From positions 18,878,145-18,942,144 of the forward strand of contig OY741269.1 of NCBI GenBank assembly GCA_963514095.1: 64,000 bases of DNA. Direction: 5' to 3'. The position numbers were made by a program, and so were the translations under genes. Of the stretch, positions 12,380 to 25,900 are shown piece after piece; positions within the stretch are counted from its first letter, which is position 1, and each line of letters begins with the position of its first letter. This DNA comes from Eutrigla gurnardus (Eukaryota; Chordata; Actinopteri; Perciformes; Triglidae). The notes under the pieces were generated by a model. The model did not search any database and had not been told where the DNA came from. It saw only the letters and a program-made list of their open reading frames with translations.

Positions 12380-13200
12380 TGATCTTTGATTTGCTTGCAT
12401 GTCTGGTGTTCAGTCAGGTTGTTTGTAGGGAGAAGTATGTGTGCATCTGTTCAGTGGTTCAAAGGTAAAAGATACCCGTTGTTTTAAAGAAAAAGACTGG
12501 TTAAATGGATGCGTTTGTCTCGCTTACAGTGTGTAGACAGTAAAATTCAGGGAGCAGTGTAAATGTGAAATCAATATAATTAGCTGTTATACACGTACAG
12601 TTTATTAGCAATATTTCTTTTGAAGGACTGATTTGTCTCATAGAAATGATTTAGCACAGACGTATAGGCTTAAAGGGGCAGTTTGAAGTCATCAGATCAG
12701 CATCAGATAGTCATCAGTCATTTTGATGTCGTAATTGACGATAACGGGATGACATCATCAGCAGTGGAGCACTCAGATAATTTATTCAAATAAACTGTAA
12801 AATACTCTTTAGAAGTAAAATACCTATTTGTGTACTAGGTAGTACTGAATCACAACATATATACATTTTTTTAAATATTTATTGACGTGTAAATAAATAT
12901 GTAAAAAATATAGATTTTTATTATTTATCAATGTTGCATGTAACTAGTGAGTAAATGCACTTAGTTTCATCCCACTGCACATTAAAGTTATAGTTTATAC
13001 CATCACCGATTGCGTGCATTACCGTGGTCTGACCACAAGGGGGAGTCAGAATCAAACATACGGAATTTGCGTCCTTTTTTTTTTCAAATCTCACATTTTA
13101 CCTTTCAGATCCCCGCTTCCATCTGTCAACATTTTTTTGTGTTAGCATATGCTGTGTTTGAAACCTGTAGGTAATGTAAACACAGACGGACCGGCTCTGT
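12380..13200. other. Intergenic region between coa7 and ralgps2
   Basis: AT-rich sequence with no supported gene. A CTCF-like motif is at 13033-13047. GC content rises from about 13170 into the presumed ralgps2 promoter. Confidence 0.6.
13033..13047 (+). promoter_or_regulatory. CTCF-like motif upstream of ralgps2
   Basis: CCACAAGGGGGAGTC resembles the CTCF core (CCA, two variable bases, AG-rich run), but lacks the usual GGC of the GGGGGC step. It lies about 200-400 bases before the presumed first exon. Match by eye only; short fish repeats can carry similar sequences. Confidence 0.25.
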
Positions 13201-13475
13201 TGTTTTTAAGGAACCAAACTAAGCCGGCGTGTTGTTGAGGAGGAGGATGGTGGTGGGGCGGACCGGTCCGCCTGCGCGCTAGCTCCGCCCGTCAGGCCGT
13301 GCGTCTCTCGTCAGCCCCCCCACACATTCAAAACAGAACACAGCTGTTGCGAGGCGCATCGTCGTGTCCCGAGCGTTAGCCTAAAAAAAGAGAAAGAAAA
13401 ACCTGTTAGCCGTCGTCTTCTTCTCATGTGCCCGCTGGAATACCAGAAGAATAAAGAGGGAAACGGCGTACTCCG
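13201..13475 (+). promoter_or_regulatory. ralgps2: Probable CpG promoter and first untranslated exon of ralgps2
   Basis: A GC- and CpG-rich patch follows AT-rich sequence and ends in a good donor (CTCCG, then GTGAG from 13476). There is no TATA box and the start site is not visible. The candidate exon contains an upstream ATG at 13426 that stays open to the donor. Assignment to ralgps2 rests on strand, on being the only plus-strand CpG promoter before the first ralgps2 coding exon, and on the well-spliced exon at 14810-14930. A separate non-coding gene is possible. Confidence 0.5.
13257..13272. repeat. Perfect 16-bp palindrome in the presumed ralgps2 promoter
   Basis: GGCGGACCGGTCCGCC is its own reverse complement. 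It could be a site for a dimeric transcription factor or chance in GC-rich sequence. Confidence 0.4.
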
Positions 13476-14465
13476 GTGAGTTACACAACAGCACAAAGCA
13501 AAGTTTGTTATGTTTTTGTTTTGTTTTTAGAGATATAATGTACAAGAACCCCCCCGGGGGCCGTGGAAGGTAGCTTAGCTTAACGTTACGTTAAGAACCC
13601 GCGCGGACGGTTTGGATGTGTTTGTTTTTTAATGCAGGATGCTCCGTTATCTAAGTGCATCCACGCCGAGAGTAGGGGACAAGGAGCGGATAGAGAGACG
13701 CGGCAATGAGAGACTTGTGACTTGGTGTTTTTTTTAAATTTTGTTGTAATGTAGACTATTCTGGCCATTATTTCGTTTTCTTCTCCACCTGGGTGAGGAC
13801 ACACGCCGATAACCACCGAGGAGTTTGACATCACGCTAATAATAAATCATGCGCTCCCTTTTCGCCGTGCTAAGTTAGCTTAAACGAATCAAGCTAGCGA
13901 CGTGCTAATGTGTGGACACCTTTTTTTAGAGGGAGAGAGAAGAGTGGTGAGACAGCGATTCGTGAGTCCTCCTCTCCCTGTCTCACTTTGTGGACTCCTG
14001 TCCTTGCACAGTTCGCTTCTCTTGAGGGGGGACTGTGGGGTACGGATGAGTCCCGTTAGCCCAACAGACGCCCTGCTCTCCCGGATAGCTCGTTGGCGGT
14101 GAACCCCCCCCTCCACCAGCACCCCCCTGCACGGTTGCCCTCCGGGGAGTGCTTTGGGTGTGGCGTGGGTTCACCCACGAACAATACCGTGCACGGCCAC
14201 AGCCTGTCTGGTCTTATCTAGTCCACATCTCGGTTGTGTTTTTTGGGGGGTATTATGAGCCTGGGCAGGGGGGACCAACGGTTCTCGACCTCAGTGACGT
14301 GAAAATGTTCTAAATGAATGAAACTTTTCAGACCACGAGGCTCCTTCCTAAAGCTGCTCAGTAATCAATTACAAAAGTGTGGATGCACAGACCCAACATT
14401 TAGTGTGTCCTTGTAATGTGTCAGGATCAGGAACCATCCACAGATATGTTCATGTTTCTTCAGAG

Positions 14466-14498
<33 letters not shown>

Positions 14499-14809
14499 GA
14501 GTGGGCCAGCTCTATTGGCTGTCAAGTCGGATTAATCCTAAACAGAATTCACGCCTACTATCTAGCCGCCTTTTTTTCCTTTCCTTTCCTTTTAAACAAA
14601 AGCCTCCCTCTGCTCAAACCTCCCATCCGCTGCAACTCTTTGTCAGTCACCAGTTGCGACATTGCTTCCCCATTTTTACTACTTAAGGAATGTTCCCTAT
14701 CGATATTCAGCACGCGCTGTGTGGAGCTGCTGTTCTCAACGCTTAACATATGACCCCGGAGGTCACTTCGGACTCATGACTGGCGTGCCTTTTTTTCTTC
14801 TTCTTGCAG
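13476..14809 (+). other. Probable first intron of ralgps2
   Basis: CpG-rich at its left, then mixed sequence with a (CA)n microsatellite at about 14467-14496. Open frames here show no family resemblance. Confidence 0.4.
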
Positions 14810-14930
14810 TGATGTGTTGTCGTGTTGTGCAACAAAGACCCGAAACCGTCTCAATCCAGTTTCAGTGGTCTTTCGACAGCAACTATAGATGCAGTATCTA
14901 TGCAGCGGATGAGTTGATACAGTCGTACTA
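14810..14930 (+). other. ralgps2: Probable second leader exon of ralgps2, fully open for 39 codons
   Basis: A strong pyrimidine tract with TTCTTGCAG ending at 14809 precedes it, and a near-consensus donor GTAAGT starts at 14931. An ATG at 14812 opens a frame running to the exon end (39 codons, beginning MCCRVVQQRPETVS and ending ELIQSY). The remaining two bases are TA, so joining to the next ralgps2 exon (first base A, 35523) gives TAA. As a leader exon it would carry an upstream ORF ending exactly at the junction. I do not recognise the peptide. It could instead be a coding exon of an unknown transcript. Confidence 0.45.
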
Positions 14931-15518
14931 GTAAGTGGTTTGGTGAAACTTAAGTTGTTTTGTTATATCACAAATGCGGGAGGTGCTCAGTCCTCCATAT
15001 GTAAGGAATTACATTTTTTCTTTTACTCCGTCCGGTTGATGTTAAATTCAGGCGACCGCCAGTGAAAGTTTAACCCACGGGACCGGTCATCAGGGTGCAT
15101 CTGAAAGGTTTCCTCAAATAGTCTTATAGCACCGCGGCTTAGCTTTTAATCCAATAGAATACGGTCGATTCAGTATTCTATCCAGTGTAGAGATTTACAG
15201 AGCTGGACTTCAGCGACACACATCCAATCCGTACGCCTGTTTGTTAATGCTGTACACAAAAAACATCACGTTGCATATGTTTTGCTTGGTTAAAGTGCTG
15301 TTCTCATTTTCACTACATCACATAATTATCCACGGCTGAATGCTTTATTGTTGGAAAAGATGTAAGCCAACGGTTCTTAATTGAAACATTTAGTCATGAA
15401 GCAACCAGAGGGAGGAAACCAATCGGGGTTATAATACTGGCATAGATGCAATTGCATTTTTTACATTTCTGAATTATTATGCACTATTAAGGGTGAGACT
15501 CCCTTCAACATTACTTGC

Positions 15519-15551
15519 AGCTACTTTTTTTGTTTTTGAAAAAAAGTAGCT
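15519..15551. repeat. Perfect fold-back: 13-bp stem, 7-base loop
   Basis: AGCTACTTTTTTT at 15519-15531 pairs with AAAAAAAGTAGCT at 15539-15551 around the loop GTTTTTG. The stem is too short and AT-rich for a microRNA precursor. It may be the remnant of an inverted insertion or part of a short element. Confidence 0.6.
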
Positions 15552-16520
15552 CGGTAACTCCACGTACCACCTTCCATCTTCTCGGCTCGGCTAATCCCAG
15601 AGATGCCTCGTGGACGCGGTGGGGGCCCATCTGTTCAGCACCGCGGTACGGCTGCTCTGTCCAAGGCCCCGCAAATGTGATTAGTTGGAGATTACATCTG
15701 TGTGCGTGAAATGAAACCTCCCCCGGTCCGAATCGGAGCCGTGTGTTTACAAGAGAAGGGGATAAAAACACTGGGGCTTTTTTTCTTTCTTTTTTTGCGT
15801 CATCAAGTTCAATCTCTGGTCTTGCTCAGGTTGTGTTTCCCTGCTCTGCTCTGCGTCACTGCACAGTTTATGTGAAATGTTCCCAGACGCATTATGAGCA
15901 TGTCTGTGCCTAGCAGTATATAGAGTGAAGTGTGCCATTTGGCATCCCCGCTGAGTGGAGGGCTGTACATATTCTATATATGTGTTTTCTCTTTCTCCAT
16001 GTGACCTCCAACAAGTGCTGTTGCTGGGTTGCCAGGGTAACTTTTCTGCGTGTGCGTCTGGCACATCCATTCAGCACAGATGGAACAGCAAAGTCACATG
16101 TCGTCACACTCTCCCTCGGATGCCACCCCGAGGCCCAGCTCCGCCGCTGAAACACAAAGCTCCGTAGCTCTTGGTTGTCACGTGACTCCAACAAAAAAGA
16201 AAGAAAAATAAATCGTCTATTACCGTTGGAAGAAATTCTAAAAGCTCACTGCGCTTGACAAGTTGTTCTGGAACACCGATAGTGATATTGTGTACGGTTG
16301 TGTGCTTTGATAAAGACTTTTTTTTTATGTGTGAGGTGTTTCCAGTGTTGCTGGCAGTCGTGTGAAGTGGGTGTTGTAGATGGGAGCTTGGCGAGCACCT
16401 GACTAGCTGACTGCGTATGTGTGGGAAGGACGATACAAGACAAGGATAATGGACGCCCTGGCATTCACTCCAGAAAATCTCCGAAGCAGGCACTATTTGT
16501 TCTTTTTTGTACTGCCTAGA

Positions 16521-17123
16521 TTGAGGGTGTTTTCACATATACTCCTCTTTTAATGAACCAAGCTTAGTCCCCTTAAAATGGACCAACGGAAAAGGGACTC
16601 TCTTTGTGTTCACGTTTGTCAAATCATTTGAAAGAGGACTTGATTCTGTTTCTGGTCCACCTCAGCTCTGATCCGCCATATAGTTCATTAAAGTTAATGC
16701 TTTCCTCTGATGTGATCCCGATGATGTGATGTTTAGTGTCGCTTCCACACAGAAAGGACTCTATATCTATTTTATATTCATGTGAAAACATCTCTTTCAA
16801 AGAACTGGATTTATCCCCACCATCCTTTGAACACATCATGATAACGTTCAAAATTTCCCCCTATTTCTTACTGAATAGAGCCTGAATGCATCATCATGTA
16901 AATCAGTGCGACCTCCGTGAACGTGGTTCGTTGTTAGCTCCTTTTATTGAGCCAATCAGGACACCGACGACTTGCTGTTCACAATATGGATCGGCTACTA
17001 GAAAGTGTGAAAGCTGGTATTCAGATTTCATGTTTTCCCTGAATGAATTGGTGGCTCATCTGGTCTATGTTCATATTGGAAAGCCTAGTGGGCTAAAAGT
17101 GACCAAGTGTGAAAACACCTCAA
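16521..17123. mobile_element. Non-autonomous DNA transposon-like element, about 600 bp
   Basis: The left end TTGAGGGTGTTTTCACA (16521-16537) and the right end TGTGAAAACACCTCAA (ending about 17123) are inverted repeats differing by one extra G. The interior has no transposase; frames inside are short and unlike known proteins. No convincing target-site duplication is visible, so the superfamily is open. Confidence 0.75.
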
Positions 17124-19960
17124 GCAATGTGGTGTTGTTGTTGTTGTACACAGCATTGTGAGGAAGTTGTGCAAAACCGCCTCTTCTTATTGTTGTGTAT
17201 ATTTGCCCACATGGTTCCTGCTGTGTTGTAATCACAGCTCTCGCTTAGGAGAAGTGGAGACCGGACGCGGAGGGTCACTCGTGACTGATGGCTGAATCTT
17301 TTACATCGACACACACCACAATAGGGCTTTTTAGCATGGAAGTTAACCGCTGATGGGAGTGGCTTGCATTAGCGGCGAGTTTATCTCCCTCTCTCTTCTC
17401 TTGTTCCTAGCTTCTCCCTTTGTGTTACTTCACTCTCTCTGTTTCTATTTCATGTGGATTTCTTGTCGTGAGTGGGATCTGATGCTATTTTAGTCCCGTC
17501 TCATCTGCCCGAGATTCACTCCGTGGAATTATTAGACAATATCCGTCACAGTGCCTCGACATACTGCACTCAACAACGTACAAATCCCCTGCTTCCTGTT
17601 TCCTCCCCACCCCCTCCTCTCAATCTCCCAAAATATGTCTTGTTTGAGATTACCGGTGCCAGTACGGTACCTTTTTACAGTACTAGTGACAAAATCCCAT
17701 CTTCATATAAACACTTCCCTTTCCTTTAAATGTGCCAGTCATTTTATATACACCGGTATCATTCATTAAGTGTATTTTATTCAGCAGAATTCTCAAATAG
17801 CGGTCAGAAATCTACCTGCCCAAAGGCCGTTTTTACTTGCCCCTGTATAAATTTGAGGAAACCCCGGCGGGGCTTCCCTGTCTGGTGTTTGGTCAAGCTC
17901 ATGTGACCGTGTGTGTTTGTGTTCTTGTGTGGCCTCGGCCTTGTTATATTATAATCTTATCATGAGAGTCGAGGCCTGTGTTTGGCATAAAATATTATTA
18001 CGTGTTATATGATGGAAGCTGTGAAATGTTATAATCACATTCCAATTAAATATGTTTGTTTATTGGTACACAAAATTCTCGGTTCGGTTTGGGGAAAATG
18101 TAGAAATAACATCAATTTATTTATAATACTCGATACTCATTGGCCATAATTCATATTCTTATTTATACTGGCATATTTTCAATAAGATATAAATAACAAA
18201 AACAAATCACAGGAATGTCAGTAATGTAAAAGGCAGCCATCATAAGACTCTGATAATTCCTGAGCTTTAGCTTATGCTCTTTGACCACATGCTTTAATTC
18301 TATATTATCGCTGATCTTGTGTACGCAGCGATAAACACACTATAGCGGTATTCATCACATTGGCTCGGTGTGAATCTGCAGTGGGAGGCCGTCTGAGCGC
18401 CACGGGGGGGGAGAAGGACTCCTCGTTCTGCTCATCGACACATTCATGTGACGCCGTCGGAAAATTAAGTGTTTGGAGTGTCTCCACAGATGTACCCGAC
18501 TTTGGTTTAACAGTGTCGGTGTACTAGTTTGACACAAATTACGGTGCATTGATCTTTATTAACCGGGGCTAAACCAACCAGCGTGCTACAGCTGACAACA
18601 GCCGGCGAGCTGCCAAAACGTTCCCGATAAAACTCCAGAATTTCTGTTGCGTGTGTGTGAGTAATGGATTAAAAAACGCTGTTTGGGTCACAGGGTGTCC
18701 CGAAAGGATGAGGCACACAGAACGTCCCATCACCAGCGTCAGTCGGATGACTTCGATAACTGCTTGTACTAGGCTTGCCTTTGTTTGTTTGTTGGGTGGA
18801 GGTGTGTGTGCAGTTTGGCGTGGCGAGGACGTTGCCCCACATTTCTCCAGTGTCTTGAGTTTTCAGTTGCCAGTAGCTCTGGAGAGACGAGTCACGCTTG
18901 TAGTCACTCACCGTAATCTCTGTTGAGCCAAGACCCATCAGGTAGTTTCTGAGTTGAAATCTTTATTAGCACGAACTTTGTGTTTGTTAGCTGTTGGCTG
19001 GGAAGTGATTTCCCCACCTGACCCTGTCGCCAAGCAACCAGGACAAGAGACATTAATCCAACATTTTTTTGTCAGACTTGGAGCGATACTGAAAGCGCCA
19101 AGGAATTCATATGAACTTGAAATCTAGGATCACCTACCAGGCAGGACTCTTCTGAAAGGTTTTACTTAAGTTATATGAGAACTTGACTCCCTGCTTGTCG
19201 TAAAACTTTATTCCTGAAGTGAACCACGCACTCCCTCTGACTGTCAGCAGGTCTTATCCAAGTGGAAAGATGGCTCAGTATTGAGCAGGGTGTTGTTTGA
19301 CCGTTTGTTATGCTGGTTCAGGATAAAAAAAAGTTTCAACTGGCTTTACTTAGAATGCCGCTGCTATGGGTTTTTTTTTAAGGTCAACGTCAGCTAGGTT
19401 CACCTGGCAGATGTGTGTGAGCCAGGGTTGGTGTGTCAAGTTGTTGGTGTATGAGGTCATGAGGTCAAAGGTGAGTTTAGGGACAGGGCTGTAGTAAATA
19501 GGCCCAGCTTTTAAGGCATGCAGAATGTCAGCTATGAGGTTTCTTGTTCCACTGGACACTTTCAGGCTGCTCTTCTGTGTCACGTGACTCTGCATATCTG
19601 GAATATTCTCACCAGAGGTAGCTTCATTTGAGGATGAAGCAATTCAGCATTCTGCTTAAAGTCGAGCTGAAACGTTACGTCGGAGAACCTCGGTTTCGTA
19701 TGGCGATGTGTTTCCGAGGGGAACTGAATTGACGGGCGGGACGTAATGTTGGGAGGAATCTGATTTGATCGTTGAATAGATTAGCTCGTGACCTTCTCCA
19801 GCTCTGTGCACAGCCAAAGTTGCCGATTGATGGATTGATCTCATGATATTACTGGTTGAAATTGGTTGGTACTAGCTGATGTAAGCATGCATCATATTTC
19901 GTTTTAAAAGAAATAGAAGAAATTAATTGGATTTTGATATAAAAATACGAAATTGATTTG

Positions 19961-19964
<4 letters not shown>

Positions 19965-19995
<31 letters not shown>
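19965..19995. repeat. (TG)n microsatellite
   Basis: About 15 TG units in the large ralgps2 intron. A similar shorter tract is at 22751-22773. Confidence 0.9.
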
Positions 19996-19996
<1 letters not shown>

Positions 19997-22900
19997 CACT
20001 GCCACACACAAAAGTCATACGTGATGATTTAAAGGGATTATTTATGTATGAGTATTTTTTGGGGGGTAAATCCTACACATTTTGCCTTTTTTTTAAATTG
20101 TGGCTTTAATTTGTGATGGGTCCTGGGTCTCCCTTATGGGGACAGAATAACGGGAACGCCTCCCCCAACACCTCTCATAAACTTCATCCACACGCTTGGA
20201 CAAATACACCTCTGGCCGAATGAGTACACTGACATTTAAAGTACGCCGGAGCTGCAAGTTGTATGAGATCCGCACTGGACCGATGTGTGCTCAGGTGTTT
20301 TGAGTAAAATGGATGTTGGCGGGACTTTTATGGTGTTTTGTTCTGCAGATACGAACCAGGCCGTAATCCCACCCCCCATTGTACTCAATTGTACATAAAC
20401 AGACAAATGCCGCACCCTTCCACCCCCCCACCCCCCCTTCATATTGTCCTGATCCACCGGCTAGTATCAGAGACGAGGCTTTGTGGTCTCACAACACAAG
20501 CCTCATCCATCCGTCTAAACCCTGAGTGTTTTTGGCTTGGGAGCCTGACTGGAGAGCTGAGCCACGGCTATGTCATGGAAACTTAGTGAACTTGGCCCTG
20601 AACCCTGCCAAAGACAATAGATCAGATACAGGCAAACACGGTTCCCTTCTCCCCCCTTCGTTGCTCTTTATTCCATTTTGCTTTCTGCACTCTTTCCTCG
20701 CCGTTGAGACGAGGCCCGACTCAAAGTATACCGTCGGCTTTTCTAAGACTCTGTGTTTAATAAACACGAAGCCTCATCCTCCACACCTGTTCTACTTTAT
20801 CCCTCCCTTTGACTGTCCTGCAGCTTGTGAATGAATAGGAATGATTCACTCCTTAAGAAGATGTCTCTCTCTCTCTCTCTCTCTCTGTCTAGATTTGAGG
20901 GACTGAGACAACCCGTTTCCTGTCTTCTTTGTCGGGTTTACCCACATGTCGGGTCTTGACATGCAAACAGAGACTTGCACTCACATGCCTGCGGTTACAC
21001 GCTTTACATCACCAACTGTCAAACTGGGTGTTAATTAATTTCATCCATGCTCTTTTTGTGTATTAAATGCAAACGTCACAGTGTTCTACGCTACGTTTTG
21101 GTGGGTGGACCTCGAAACCCTCTCAGGGGGTTCCAGCTGCAGCCCCCCCTCCGAAAGAACATTTTGTACATTTTTAAAGTTAAATGCATCAATCTGGTGC
21201 ACGTGGAGAGCAGAATTCAGAGGCTAGACTAGCAGTCTAATGTGAGTAAAAGTACATTTAAGTTACCAGAATACAATTTTGAGGTGCTTGTACTTGTACC
21301 GTTTATTGTAACTTTGTCCTTCTCGTCCACTACATAAGGGAAATATTAATATTAACTTCACTACATTTATTACATTTCACCGTTACCAGCTGCAACGTTA
21401 AACTGATACCGCATTAATGCATCATCATAATTATACTCCATCTAATGATATAGGCCCCCTGTAAATATATAATATTCATATATTTATGATACTACTTGAA
21501 TGTGTCTGTGTGGTGCGAGCAAATTGGGAAAAGATGTCTCCCTGAGCGGCACACACAAAAAAAAGCAGCTTTTCATGGGACGTTCCAGCTAGAGCTGAAA
21601 CACTTACAAGTAAAGAAAATGAGTAGAAGGTCAATGTAGCAACGGAGGTTTCGTTTATTGGTGCAGATCCTCACAGAAGCCTTCGCCTCTCAAAGCAGGA
21701 TTGTAATAGAGGCGGTCGTCGTGTCCCAAATCAGCGGCCGCATCTTTCGTAGACCGCATCCTTTTCAAGAAGAGATTCCAGTGAGCTTCAACTCCTGCTG
21801 CAAAGCTGCACATTGATTTACAATCCAATGGTCACAGGCGCACAATGAATCTCGGGATACATTAAGTCGTGAAGGAAAAGAAGGCCCGCAGTTCTCCAGT
21901 GTATTCTTCAAAATCGGCCTTCAAATGCAGCCTCCGAAGGATGCAGCTGCTGAGTAGGGACCCAGCTATTGACTGCGGTGGCTGAATCATTATTAAAGGA
22001 CCATAAATGTAAGACAGAAATGTCTGCTATTGGGGATGGGAGTAGCTTTGTAGAGGAAACAAAGGTTGCAGACCCCCTGACTTAGAAACCATTTGGTGGA
22101 CAGGCCTCCATTTGATTGTACTCTCTATGTGAAAGGATAACCTCCAATGTGGTTTTGATTTTTCCTTTTGAGAACCTGACAAAGCCGGGAGGAGGGTTGG
22201 GAGGATTTTGGTAGAGGGAGTAGCGACGTTGCTCGCTGGAAACAATGCCTTTCCTATTTTTAGTCAATAGATGATGAATGTTTAGTAGCACATGCATCCT
22301 GCCTGCACTTGTCCTCTGAGAGGAGAGAACAGAGGCTCGAACCTGTGGTGTCCGTGTCGGCCAGGCACCGCATATCGTGTGTCCCTGCAGCCGCGTAGCC
22401 TCGCCCACCGGCCACGCCGCTCTGTGGGAGAGGAGGGTCAGGAAAGGGGTGTGAGGGGCTCATTCAGGGAGAGAGGGGATGAGGGGGAGGGGAGTGCAGG
22501 AGTTGAAGAGATACAGCTGTTTCTCCGCCCTCAGCTGTTGCTCCTCTTCCACTCGATGCAGGCTCACTTTCCCTCCCTCTCTCTCCTTCTCCCACACAGT
22601 GTAACATTGTTCTGCCTTGTGAGAAAGATAGAATAATCAATCTTTCATAGCGGCTATCAGATGGGAATAGTAAGAGCTCACCATATTGGTAAGAGAGGCA
22701 GCCATGTCCAGATTAGGCGAAATCTGTCTCTTTGTTGTTGTTGTTTCACGTGTGTGTGTGTGTGTGTGTGTGTTTTTCTAGCCTTTGGCTGTTTTAGGTC
22801 CCACTAGTGTTGGGAAGTTGTCACACTCATTCTACCCCTTTATTCCCTCCTTACTCAATACTTCCTGCCTTTCGCCGTCGGCAGCGCTCCCTTTTGTGAT

Positions 22901-25900
22901 TTTAAGTTTTAATTGGTCATTTCATCAGGCCCTGGAGACAGGGCAGTGCCATGTTAGGGGAAGTCATGCGTGTGTGTGTGTGTGTGTTGAGCTGTAGAGC
23001 AGGCCTGTTATCTCAGTCTTGCTCTGTTGAGCAGGTTCAAAGTAACTTGAGTTCTGGATCAAAACAAATCTTAAATACTCGATGGTTCAACTCTGCGATA
23101 TTGTCAGCTAACATTTACCCTCCTCTTTGTCTTGGTACACACAGTAAACTCAATACACATGATGTAAGAAAAACAGCCCACTTACAGGGTGTTTACCTTT
23201 TTAAAGAGTGTGTGTGTGTTTTGGCATCGGGCGCTGCACTTGTCCTTTTAGGTCAGACTAACCTGTTGGAGGAGGATGAGCTCATCGTTGCACCGTTGGT
23301 AGATTTGAACTGTTTTATTGGGATGGATCACAGGTGGTTTGGATGCATCATCCACACACAGCATAGGAAAGCATAGCAAACGTTGCTATTGACGATGAGG
23401 TGTGGCAACTTTGTTTGCAACCAGTGTAGCATTTACGCCTCACTCAGCGTCACTCAGCGTCACTCCCCACCTCTCAGGTGAAAGACAGGCTACCTAGCTA
23501 GCTAGCCCGACATCCGTCTCCAAAGCTGCATCCACTCTATCCCCAGTGAGCCACTTTACAGCCCCACGTTAGTTGTCGCCATAACAACTTAAAATCATCA
23601 CCACAGGAAAAAAAAACACTCTTATTCTATTTCTATTGGAGCAACAGATCACAAAACTCACAGTTTGTATTTGAGCAGCCAAAATAGATATTCCCCTACA
23701 GCTGATGCAGCAGATGCCAATTGCTGATCTTCGATGAACCATACCGGCCGATACAGGTCATTTTTGTTGTTGTTTTGTCGTAGCAGCTGGCATACACGCC
23801 TCCAGACTATTTTCTTTTTCACCACAGTCCCAAAAATTCATTTAAATTGCCCCGAAGTCGGTACAGATCACAGATTAACTACGGTCTGTTACATCAGTAA
23901 TGTACTTTAAAATAGACAGATAGTACTGTACAGCAGGACTTCCTTCCGGGTTTCTTTTCATTCTACTTGTAAAATAAAGCCTTTAAATATTGTATCTCAG
24001 TCCAAGTTTGGCTGCAAGATTGTTCCAACATGTGTCCAACTGGGATCATATAATGTTTGTTGGTAACATTTAGACTGTATGACCTTGTGGCTGACAGGAG
24101 CAGGCTTATTCTCTGTAACGTAGACGGATTGTTCTCTCCAGAAAGAGGGTATTGTTGTCCCGGGACTGCAGGTGTTTGTGTGTTTGCTCTTGTATAATAG
24201 TACGGTTTCGTCAGGTTGAAGCATGTCCTGTCTCTTAAGTGAGTGTCTCAACCAAAAGCCCCCGAGCACCCACCGGAACTCAGTCCTCCAGAAATGCTGC
24301 CTGCCTGCCTTTTGTGGTCCCGTCAATGTGAAGGTGAAGGAACCGTCATTTTTGAGTGGAACGCAGATGGAGATAAGGATGTTTTTGTTTAAAGAAGGGA
24401 TGTTCCTGTGACTAATCTCTCCTGTTTGAACAGAAGTTCAAGCTTGGACTACTCGACTCGGCAAAAAGGAAGCAAATAGCTTAAACATTGTCCAAAAGAA
24501 TGCGTTCATGGAAAAATGTGATTTCACAATATACAAACTTTATTTTAAATGCTGCCAAAATCAAAAAATGTGTGCTTTGGTGTCCCGGTTATGTACCTCA
24601 CAAACCTGGTGTGTGGTGTAATATTTCATATGTGGTGTAATATTTCACCGTGGCCTTTGGTCTTTAGTGGGTCATGGTTTGGCACCACTTAGACCATTAG
24701 GGTCTTTGAGTGAGTTTGATCGATTCGTCGTGATTTTTAGTCCACAGTACAACTGCATGAATATGCTAACCAGCTAGTTAGTAAGCTAGTTTCGGTGTGC
24801 CGCTGGCCGATCCAGTCGATCAGGAACCAGACTGACTGCTGAACACGGACGGGGGGCCAGGAGAACGCAGCTGGAAGTGAGTCAGGAGGAGCTGATGAGT
24901 TCAGACCAGAGTGGAGAGCTGCCGCCGTTGCCGCTGCAATTTGTACGACAACTTCTAACCTTCGTTAAAACCTCCCCCAAGCCACTTCCAGTCACTATCA
25001 CCCAAGGTTTTATGTGACCGCCAAAATAAAAGCAGCTGGAGGAAGTGTTGCCCTTTTTTACAGCAGGATGAAATGTGCAGGATGCGTTTATTTTTGCTTT
25101 GGAACGTTCTTCCTCCAGTCATTCAGTCTGCCTCTTTATAGCATTTAATGGCTTTAAGCTTTAATGTAACCAATATACTGTCAACATACTGTTATGTTTA
25201 GATTACTTTTGTTCAGTTAACTTGACACCGAGATGAGTGACGGGATCTGGACGTAGTATTTCAGGATAATATGCATCATACTTACTACAGTTGCTTCCAT
25301 GCTCTGAAGCATGCATCTCTATGACTGTGTGACTGCTTTCCAAAATCTCAGCTGTCAGATCAAAACCAACTTACATGCAGAGTTTGCGTTTCAACCTGAG
25401 AGAGGAAGATAACAGTATTTGTCCTGCCAATGGTTCGAGAATAAACACTGAACATGTGGTTTGATGAAGGTAAAACCAGCCCTACAAATATTTTATATGG
25501 AAGAAATGTGGCAATTACCTGGATATGAACAGTTTATAACCCGATGGAAAGTACCGGTACACCTACAAGTCAATTGTAATGTGAAAATAAAAATAAACAG
25601 CAAAACTTTAAAATGGCCCTTCAACATATGATAAGAAACAAGATTTTTTGACGCGCCACTTACGATACCTATTTTCACTTATATCTATGTCATATATGCG
25701 GCTCAAAGCCGGTGAACACAGAGCCAGTGTTTTGAATCTGAATTTGGATTCTTGCAACTCACTTATAATTTGATGATCGTGGCATCACTCATCTGTTACA
25801 CCAGTATTGCAGTACATTGATGGATCAGTATGCTATGCAGGTTTTACGCTTGAATCCGGGACACTTGTCTTGTCCATAGCATCGGGACATCTGTATATCT

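Noticed and set aside
22292..22636. 114-codon frame with many Arg, Gly and Cys
   Set aside because: Low-complexity purine-rich sequence, with no homology recognised.
24605..24650. Two adjacent copies of TGTGGTGTAATATTTCA
   Set aside because: A tiny local duplication, likely replication slippage, without further structure.
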